From positions 1-15,748 of the forward strand of contig JAXHUA010000073.1 of NCBI GenBank assembly GCA_034189695.1: 15,748 nucleotides of DNA, read 5' to 3'. The stretch is from JAXHUA01 sp034189695. Lineage in GTDB: Bacteria > Chloroflexota > Dehalococcoidia > E44-bin15. Below, piece by piece: positions 1 to 4,802 of the stretch. Each line of letters starts with the position of its first letter. Position 1 is the stretch's first letter. The notes under the pieces were generated by a model that saw only the letters and a list, made by a program, of their open reading frames with translations, ran no database searches and was not told where the DNA came from. A program made the position numbers and the translations under genes.

Positions 1-363
1 ATCGCCACCGGCGCCGGCGCGGACCTCGACGATCACGTCCTTGTCGGCGTATTCGTCCCGTGGCGCCAGCGCGGCCTCCAGGTCCCTCGTGAGGCCCTCA
101 AAACGCGTCTCCAGGCTTACCACCTCTTCTTTTGCCAGGGCCGTCATCTCTTCATCCAGACCGTCGTCGAGCATTGAGCGCGTTTCCTTGAGCATGCGAG
201 CGACATCCTTGTACTCCCGATACTTGGAGACCAAATCGCTGATGCCGGCCTGCTCTTTTGCCAGGCCCTGCATGCGCTGATGGTCAGCAGCAATCTCGGG
301 CTGAGCCATGAGTCGGTTCAACTCCTCGAATCGCTGCTCTACCGCTTCCAGTCTATCCAGCAT
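1..363 (-). CDS. prfA: Peptide chain release factor 1, N-terminal part (cut by window edge)
   Basis: RF1 reads UAA and UAG stop codons in the ribosomal A site and triggers release of the finished protein. The 121 codons visible begin MLDRLEAVEQRFEELNRLM, the typical N-terminal helical bundle of RF1. They end at the edge in VIVEVRAGAGGD, which matches the start of the conserved RF1 core (I-V-E-I-R-A-G-x-G-G-D). The PxT anticodon-like motif and the catalytic GGQ loop lie outside the window. The start is the ATG at 363-361. No strong Shine-Dalgarno sequence is visible before it. The gene lies 63 nt downstream of hisS on the same strand, with a hairpin/T-tract and a -10-like box in the gap. The RF1/RF2 distinction rests on the N-terminal sequence and the absence of the RF2-type frameshift, so RF1 is likely rather than certain. 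Confidence 0.9.
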   Translation of the reverse strand, partial: MLDRLEAVEQRFEELNRLMAQPEIAADHQRMQGLAKEQAGISDLVSKYREYKDVARMLKETRSMLDDGLDEEMTALAKEEVVSLETRFEGLTRDLEAALAPRDEYADKDVIVEVRAGAGGD

Positions 364-377
364 GACTGATTCCCAGC

Positions 378-402
378 AAAAAAAGAAAGACCCCAGCCGG
401 GG
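378..402 (-). terminator. Short GC hairpin plus T-tract in the hisS-prfA gap
   Basis: On the minus strand a CCCC-GGCT-GGGG hairpin is followed immediately by TCTTTCTTTTTTT. This is the layout of an intrinsic terminator for hisS. The stem has only four GC pairs, so it may be weak and partly read through into prfA. It also sits just downstream of a good -10 box, so it could instead lie at the 5' end of a prfA transcript. Confidence 0.5.
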
Positions 403-409
403 ACAACCC

Positions 410-415
410 ATTATA
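410..415 (-). promoter_or_regulatory. Candidate extended -10 box for prfA
   Basis: The minus strand reads TGTGCTATAATGGG, a perfect TATAAT preceded by TGC, which fits an extended -10 element. The -35 position, 17 nt upstream, is TTTAAG (3 of 6 matches) and lies in the hisS 3' end. Transcription would begin just before the hairpin at 391-402. No promoter test is possible from sequence alone. Confidence 0.4.
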
Positions 416-426
416 GCACAGAGCGG

Positions 427-1701
427 TTACGCCTTAAACCCTCCAAGCGTCGCAGCCAGCACACGGACCAAGTCGCCCGAAGGCACCGGCTCCTGCCGCC
501 CTTTCGCCATGTCCCGCAGCATTACTATCCCCGTGCGTACCTCGTCCTCACCAAGGATCGCCGCGTGCGCTGCTCCGACAGCATTCGCCTGCCGCAACTG
601 CGCTTTGAGGCTTCGGTCGCCGAAGCTTGAGACCACCGCGATACCGCCCTGACGAAGCTCGGCCGCCAGCCTCATCGCCTCGGCCTTGGCCTCGTCTCCC
701 AGATAGGCGACAAACACTCTACACCCAGAGGCGGCTTGCGGGTCGACCCCCAGTTGCTTCATATTCAGCACCACTCGCTCTATACCAACCGCGAAGCCGA
801 CAGCGGGTGTGGGCCGGCCGCCCAGTTCCTCTATCAGCCCGTCGTAGCGCCCGCCGCCGCCGAGAGCGCTCTGCGCCCCCTGCTCACCCTCCGGCTGGAC
901 CTCAAACACCGTCTTGGTGTAGTAGTCAAGCCCTCTCACCAGGCGGTGGTTCGTCTGGAAAGGAATGCCCAGCAGCGACAGGTAGGTTGTCACACCCCCG
1001 AAGTGCGCGGCGCACTCCGAGCACAGGTAGTCCGTGCTGTGCGGGGCGGACTGCGCCACGCTCTGACAGGACGGCTTCTTACAGTCCAGAAGACGCAGCG
1101 GGTTCTTGACGAGACGGGCCCTGCAATCGGCGCAGAGCTGTTCCCGATAAGCAGAGTAATGGCGTTTGAGTTCCTCCAGGTAGGCGGGACGACACGCCCT
1201 GCACCCGATGCTATTCAGAAACAGAGACAGATTTCGCATGCCGAGCGAGTCGAACAGGCGCCACGCCAGGTCTATCACCTCAGCATCCAGCGCCGGGTCG
1301 CCGTCGCCAATGGCCTCAGCCCCGAATTGCTGGTGCTGCCGGTATCTGCCTCTCTGCGGCCTCTCATACCTGAAGATAGAGGCGATGTAGTAGAGCCGCA
1401 CCGGCTGCGGGAGGTTATGCATGCCGTGCTCGATGTACGCGCGGCAGATGGGGGCCGTCCCCTCCGGGCGCAGGGTCATCGCCTGACCACTTCGGTCTTC
1501 AAAAGTATAGGTCTCCTTCTCCACGATGTCGGTACCTGAGCCGATGGTGCGCACAAAGAGCCCGGCATCTTCGAACACCGGGGTGTCAATGCGCTCATAG
1601 CCGTAGAGCTGGCACAGCGAAGCAGCCGTTCCTTCGACATAGCGGAAGCGGCGCTGCTCTGCCGGCAGGATGTCCACCGTTCCCCTCGGCGCCTTGTACA
1701 C
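427..1701 (-). CDS. hisS: Histidyl-tRNA synthetase
   Basis: This class IIa aminoacyl-tRNA synthetase charges tRNA-His. The 424-residue length is typical. Visible motifs are TLRPEGTA (76-83), motif 2 FRYERPQRGRYRQHQQFGAE (110-129), the HisRS signatures RGLDYYTKTVFE (256-267) and ALGGGGRYDGL (279-289), and motif 3 around VGFAVGIERV (301-310). The C-terminal anticodon-binding domain starts at about residue 325. The insertion domain has four cysteine pairs (C167/C170, C190/C193, C207/C212, C227/C230), consistent with the zinc-binding form seen in many bacteria. I chose the GTG start at 1701-1699 because AAGGAGGT lies 5-6 nt upstream. An upstream in-frame start at 1722 would overlap this Shine-Dalgarno sequence. 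The gene precedes prfA on the same strand. Confidence 0.96.
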   Translation of the reverse strand: MYKAPRGTVDILPAEQRRFRYVEGTAASLCQLYGYERIDTPVFEDAGLFVRTIGSGTDIVEKETYTFEDRSGQAMTLRPEGTAPICRAYIEHGMHNLPQPVRLYYIASIFRYERPQRGRYRQHQQFGAEAIGDGDPALDAEVIDLAWRLFDSLGMRNLSLFLNSIGCRACRPAYLEELKRHYSAYREQLCADCRARLVKNPLRLLDCKKPSCQSVAQSAPHSTDYLCSECAAHFGGVTTYLSLLGIPFQTNHRLVRGLDYYTKTVFEVQPEGEQGAQSALGGGGRYDGLIEELGGRPTPAVGFAVGIERVVLNMKQLGVDPQAASGCRVFVAYLGDEAKAEAMRLAAELRQGGIAVVSSFGDRSLKAQLRQANAVGAAHAAILGEDEVRTGIVMLRDMAKGRQEPVPSGDLVRVLAATLGGFKA

Positions 1702-1725
1702 GCGACACCTCCTTGGGGTCAACCT

Positions 1726-1755
1726 AGCATACCGTATGGTGAGAAGTGTCGTAAA
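1726..1755 (-). promoter_or_regulatory. Candidate sigma-70-type promoter of hisS
   Basis: On the minus strand TTTACG (1755-1750) and TATGCT (1731-1726) are separated by 18 nt, together 8 of 12 consensus matches. The predicted start near 1719 would give a leader of about 18 nt containing the AAGGAGGT ribosome-binding site. Confidence 0.4.
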
Positions 1756-1857
1756 GTGCCGACGATGCTCGAGCAGGGTGAGAACGGTCGCTACAGGGTT
1801 TGGATGAGTCGGCCGGACCGGCGGAAGAGAACCGAAAGCAGAAGTGGCTCCGGCAGT

Positions 1858-2529
1858 TCACGGGAGGCTCTGCCAGGAACGGAAAGCCCACACTTCGTGC
1901 AGGACGGGGGTCTCGCCATTGGAGGCGCTTGAGGTCAGAGTCGCCCGCCATTGCTGGTACCTTCCGGCTGGCAGAACAGAGGCATCCTGCCACGGTAGTG
2001 CGGTGTTGTCCTTGAGGAACGGGCTGTCCGAAGCCCTCACGTCAAAGGCTATATCAGTGCCCGCCGGAAGTGTTGCGTCCCACCCGAGCAGGTCCCAACT
2101 CGCACCCACCTCCCGCGTATCATAGACCCTGGAGACAACGGCGCCCGACAACCGGCGGCGCCCTTCCTCATACCCGACTCCGGTTGTCGGCTCCGGGCTG
2201 GCGTGCTTGCGAATGGAGCAGCAGTCCACGGGGACTCGATCATCGACTACCTCGGTGCCAGGCAGCACAGACATCGTCCCGACAGGGCGGACTGCGAGCT
2301 TCGCGTCCCCAGGGCTCGACGAGGTGTCGACACCGTTCAGAATGCCTTCCTCGAACTCCGCCTGAGTGGTCACCGGCCAGTGGTCGGAGGAACGTTGGAA
2401 GGTGCGCATCTCCAGCGCGGGCAACTCATGGGGGCCGAGGGCACGAGCAATCCCGCTCCACAAGAGGCCCAGTAGCAGCACCAGAACGAGGAGAGTCAGT
2501 CTGCTCAGAAGATGGTTGTTCAAAGGCAC
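1858..2529 (-). CDS. Secreted or membrane-anchored protein of unknown function
   Basis: I do not recognise a named family. The N-terminus has a short polar start, then a strongly hydrophobic stretch (LTLLVLVLLLGLLW) ending in ARA, so it is a good signal peptide or anchor. The C-terminal half carries the pattern W-D-A-T-L-P-A-G-T-D-I-A-F-D-V-R-A, then LPAGRYQQWRATL, then a P-V-L-H-E-V ending. This W..T.PAGT..x.VR...RY.QYRATL pattern recurs in surface proteins of Chloroflexota and archaea, where it forms a beta-sandwich domain (family knowledge, not checked here). The start is uncertain: TTG at 2538 directly follows the stop of the upstream gene, and GTG at 2529 gives a cleaner signal peptide. 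Neither has a strong Shine-Dalgarno sequence, so translation may be coupled to the upstream gene. It is probably the last gene of the surface-protein cluster. Confidence 0.6.
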   Translation of the reverse strand: MPLNNHLLSRLTLLVLVLLLGLLWSGIARALGPHELPALEMRTFQRSSDHWPVTTQAEFEEGILNGVDTSSSPGDAKLAVRPVGTMSVLPGTEVVDDRVPVDCCSIRKHASPEPTTGVGYEEGRRRLSGAVVSRVYDTREVGASWDLLGWDATLPAGTDIAFDVRASDSPFLKDNTALPWQDASVLPAGRYQQWRATLTSSASNGETPVLHEVWAFRSWQSLP

Positions 2530-2538
2530 CCCGCACAA

Positions 2539-3057
2539 CTACGAAGCCTGCTTCAGCCTTATGCTCAGCAGTCGTATATCATCAAGCGGCATGTTCCTGG
2601 GCAGGGCCACGGCAACATAGGCGGTGGCACCGGGGTCGACAGCCACCCGCCGAATGGCACGATGAGCGGGTTCGTCGTTTATGTCGATACCCACGGCCAC
2701 TCGGTGAGCGCAGGCATCACCGTTCGTCACCTTCACTATGACATCGCTCACCCTGCCGGTCGCCGCCACCGAACACGACCCCGCCTTGCCCTTGCCGCAA
2801 GCGAAGACAAGGCGGTAGTCATTCACGATGATAGCCTCCGCATTGGCGACCCTGCTCCTGATCCGATGCACCTCGGGCCTGCTCAAGTCAAGTACTATGA
2901 CGGCGGTGCCAAGCACAACAGCCGCCAGAATGCCTGCCGCCCAGTAGTAGTCTCCGCCTTGAAACATGCATCCGATGAAGAAGCCATACCCCGCTATCGC
3001 AAATGCGAGTACAACCAGAGGCGCTATAGCCATGACGATTCTCTGTGACCCTTTCAT
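2539..3057 (-). CDS. Small two-helix membrane protein with external beta domain (family member C)
   Basis: This is a 172-residue protein without a recognised family. It starts MKGSQRIVMAIAPLV, has one membrane helix at about 7-30 and a second at about 37-57, then a soluble domain. The ATG at 3057 is preceded by GGAGG at a 7-nt spacing, which fixes the start. The soluble part aligns by eye with the two neighbouring proteins: NDYRLVF corresponds to TDYDLIF, VSDVIVKVTNGD to VTGVTIEVTNSD, and a C-terminal LPRNMPLDDIRLLSIRL to TPVALEDADRLNIVI. It is therefore probably a distant paralogue in which the single signal anchor has become a two-helix anchor. It contains a C-x-GKGKAGS-C pair that could form a disulfide. 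Its stop abuts the next gene downstream, consistent with an operon. Function unknown. Confidence 0.65.
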   Translation of the reverse strand: MKGSQRIVMAIAPLVVLAFAIAGYGFFIGCMFQGGDYYWAAGILAAVVLGTAVIVLDLSRPEVHRIRSRVANAEAIIVNDYRLVFACGKGKAGSCSVAATGRVSDVIVKVTNGDACAHRVAVGIDINDEPAHRAIRRVAVDPGATAYVAVALPRNMPLDDIRLLSIRLKQAS

Positions 3058-3165
3058 CTCCGGACCTCCGCAGTGCTCAACGAACCGGGCCTCTTGCGTT
3101 TCCTCACCAGTCCCATGCAATCTGCCTGTTGCCGGTGGGATGCTACGTATCGACCCCGTGCCAGG

Positions 3166-3675
3166 TTATGCCCGCGGGCTCTCCGTGGCCACAAAGGGTA
3201 TCGGTTCTGCTTTCAACTGTCCCCTATCGGTTATGACTATGTTCAGCCTGTCTGCGTCCTCCAGAGCCACCGGCGTGGAAGTGGATACACTATGAACGCT
3301 GGCGCCCATCTGACAGGTCCGGCGAGTAACGGTCTCGCCCGACTTGAAAACACCGCCACTGTCGAGGATGGCTACATCGATGTCCGCAATATGGCTCCAC
3401 ACGTCGCTATTGGTCACTTCGATTGTCACCCCGGTAACCTGAGTCAGCTCCGCGTTGAAGATCAAGTCATAGTCGGTCACCGTCAAGTCACCCGATTCCG
3501 TGATTGACGCTGTTCCTACCCAGGGTGTTGCGCCAGACGTTATGGTATGCTGTGGGTAGGCATAGGCTACGCCTACGCCAGCGAGCAGTAGTATCACAGC
3601 CAACTCCACCACTATGATGGGCTTAACCAGTATCTTCCTTCCAGGCATCTCCTTCTTGAATTCTCCTTTCCCCAT
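3166..3675 (-). CDS. Small exported protein of unknown function (family member A)
   Basis: The protein has a basic N-terminus, a hydrophobic segment (VKPIIVVELAVILLLAGVG) ending in AYA, and a mature beta-rich domain. It has no recognised family name. It is clearly paralogous to the gene at 3823-4266: both have K-P-[IV]-I-x-V-E-L-A-[VL]-x-L-L-L-A-G-V-G-V-A-Y-A, then P-Q-x-T-[IV]-T, P-W-x-G-T-A-S-I-x-E-S-G, and V-T-G-V-T-[IV]-E-V. The domain resembles small cell-surface beta-sandwich proteins, but no enzyme motif is visible. The start is uncertain. ATG at 3675 lacks a Shine-Dalgarno sequence and falls at the end of a leader conserved with the paralogue. ATG at 3648 lies 14 nt after GGAG. A GTG at 3765 is also in frame but would run through the whole leader. 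The C-terminus extends about 16 residues beyond its paralogue. Confidence 0.65.
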   Translation of the reverse strand: MGKGEFKKEMPGRKILVKPIIVVELAVILLLAGVGVAYAYPQHTITSGATPWVGTASITESGDLTVTDYDLIFNAELTQVTGVTIEVTNSDVWSHIADIDVAILDSGGVFKSGETVTRRTCQMGASVHSVSTSTPVALEDADRLNIVITDRGQLKAEPIPFVATESPRA

Positions 3676-3732
3676 TCGAATAGACCCGACGCGTACGGTC
3701 GCTTCCGCCAGTAGCACTTCAAAGCCTGAGCG
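3676..3732 (-). promoter_or_regulatory. Leader element conserved with 4292-4349 (copy A)
   Basis: On the minus strand this 57-nt segment upstream of family member A aligns over its length with the segment upstream of member B. It starts CGCTCaGGCTT, continues GAAGTGC and GGAAG, and ends in the identical 11-mer GGTCTATTCGA. By eye about 42 positions match, allowing short gaps. CTT-TG-AAG and GACC...GGTC pairings are possible in the RNA and have counterparts in the other copy. It could be a duplicated promoter or leader, or a structured cis-regulatory RNA. I recognise no known riboswitch. Confidence 0.5.
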
Positions 3733-3822
3733 GTCTGACTGCCGGCTACGCTCCGCCGTTTCCACGGAGGAGAGCAGCCCCTGCGATCACTCCCGGCCGG
3801 CGACGACCCCGGGATACTGCTT

Positions 3823-4266
3823 TCAGCCATTGTCGATCACAACTACGTTCAGCGTATCTGCATCTTCAATGTCCACAGGCTGGTCAAGGGCGACATCTAC
3901 TTCGGTGGTGGTGCTCCCCGCACAGGTCTGGCCAGTTACCTCGCCGTCTTCCTGCAGAAGAGGGGTACCGTCAAGAACGGCGACTCTGATATCCGCCGTA
4001 TGGTCACTGGAGTCATCATTGGCGACTTCGACGGTTACCCCGGTCACCCGGGTCAACTCGATGTTGTAGATGAAGCTACAGTCAGTCACCGACAGATGGC
4101 CCGATTCCGCAATCGATGCTGTTCCTGCCCACGGTTGTGCACTGGGCGTCACGGTGTTCTGTGGAAGGGCATAGGCAACGCCGACGCCAGCGAGCAGCAA
4201 TACCAGAGCCAACTCCACCGCTATGACAGGCTTCATGGACATCTTCCTTTTCAGTTTTCTCAGCAC
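3823..4266 (-). CDS. Small exported protein of unknown function (family member B)
   Basis: This 147-residue protein has a basic start (RKLKRKMSMKP), one hydrophobic helix (VIAVELALVLLLAGVGVAYA) that looks like a signal peptide or anchor, and an acidic, threonine-rich mature part rich in alternating beta-strand patterns (for example RVTGVTVEVAND and LNVVVIDNG). It is the closest paralogue of the gene at 3166. Two cysteines in the mature part (in VTDCSF and GQTCAG) could pair. The cited start is GTG at 4266 with AAGGGG just upstream. ATG at 4236 has AAGGA at 8 nt spacing and is a good alternative. It is the first gene of the cluster, and its leader carries the element at 4292-4349. No pilin cleavage motif or sorting signal is evident, and the function is unknown. 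Confidence 0.65.
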   Translation of the reverse strand: MLRKLKRKMSMKPVIAVELALVLLLAGVGVAYALPQNTVTPSAQPWAGTASIAESGHLSVTDCSFIYNIELTRVTGVTVEVANDDSSDHTADIRVAVLDGTPLLQEDGEVTGQTCAGSTTTEVDVALDQPVDIEDADTLNVVVIDNG

Positions 4267-4291
4267 TTTCCCCTTGTGCCCCCTTTCGTTA

Positions 4292-4349
4292 TCGAATAGA
4301 CCTCATCTTGCGGTCTTCCGTCCCAACGGCACTTCGCGAAGCCCGAGCG
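4292..4349 (-). promoter_or_regulatory. Leader element conserved with 3676-3732 (copy B)
   Basis: On the minus strand this copy can fold into three small hairpins in order: CTT-CGCG-AAG, CCGT-TGGG-ACGG, and AGACC-N9-GGTCT. It ends with the shared GGTCTATTCGA. In copy A the first and third stems are kept while loop sequences and lengths differ. The element ends about 25 nt before the start codon. Whether it acts as RNA, as a protein-binding site, or is simply retained after gene duplication cannot be settled here. Confidence 0.5.
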
Positions 4350-4764
4350 ACGGGATCGCGAGCCATGCTCAGTCGCATCCACAGGTGAGATTGAGAAGCT
4401 GCATTATCGGTTACGACCTCATGGCGTTTTCCCTACTATTGATAACTCTAAATACTGTAAGTTATCAGATACACTGGGTTACCCTGATTATCACTCTGTG
4501 CTGACTACCATCAAGTCTGGGTGCTACCCCCCACGATTGGCTATCCTCCCTCTCCGCCCCTCCTCGTATGCGGTCAGCATTGTCTTGAGAACGGGAACAC
4601 TGAGAGCGCTTCACAGTGATGGAGCGGCGCCAGCGGTCAACGCCGGCAAGGCCATTCGAGTCAGCCAGTCTGGCCAGTCCATCGTGGACAATCTGAGCCC
4701 CCTGGAGACCACGTGGCGGCGGCTCTCCCCGCCTTCAAGCCTGTCATGAAGCCAGTGCGGCCAA
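4350..4764. other. Non-coding stretch between surface-protein cluster and relA
   Basis: Apart from an inverted repeat at 4440-4467 and a small GGGT-T-ACCC palindrome at 4476-4484, I see no gene here. Part of it (about 4410-4500) is distinctly AT-richer than the surroundings, as expected for the promoter region of the divergently arranged gene at 3823-4266 and of relA. A short open frame at 4498-4749 has no Shine-Dalgarno sequence and no protein-like composition. Confidence 0.5.
4440..4467. repeat. Inverted repeat, possible operator
   Basis: TGATAACT (4440-4447) and AGTTATCA (4460-4467) form a perfect 8-bp inverted repeat with a 12-nt spacer, so the half-site centres are 20 bp apart, about two helical turns. 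It lies in an AT-rich stretch between divergent transcription units and overlaps a TTGATA/TATCAG pair that could be a plus-strand promoter. This is the geometry of a dimeric regulator site; no regulator is identified. Confidence 0.35.
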
Positions 4765-4794
4765 TTGCAGAACCACAGGGGGGTGCGCTATACT
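4765..4794 (+). promoter_or_regulatory. Candidate relA promoter
   Basis: TATACT (4789-4794) matches five of six -10 bases. The -35 candidate TTGCAG (4765-4770) is weaker, with an 18-nt spacer. Initiation about 7 nt after the -10 box would fall near 4801, only one or two bases before the relA ATG at 4803. Confidence 0.45.
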
Positions 4795-4802
4795 AATTAG
4801 TC

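Noticed and set aside
4292..4349. Assignment of the leader as a known riboswitch (c-di-GMP-I or glnA RNA)
   Set aside because: Fragments such as GGGACGG are reminiscent, but the diagnostic GACGCAAAGCC core and the rest of either consensus are missing.
4621..4690. A tRNA-like TTCGAGT loop
   Set aside because: The flanking bases do not form a T-stem or an acceptor stem.
4498..4749. A possible 83-residue small gene before relA
   Set aside because: It has no ribosome-binding site, no conserved-looking motif, and lies in a region best read as intergenic.
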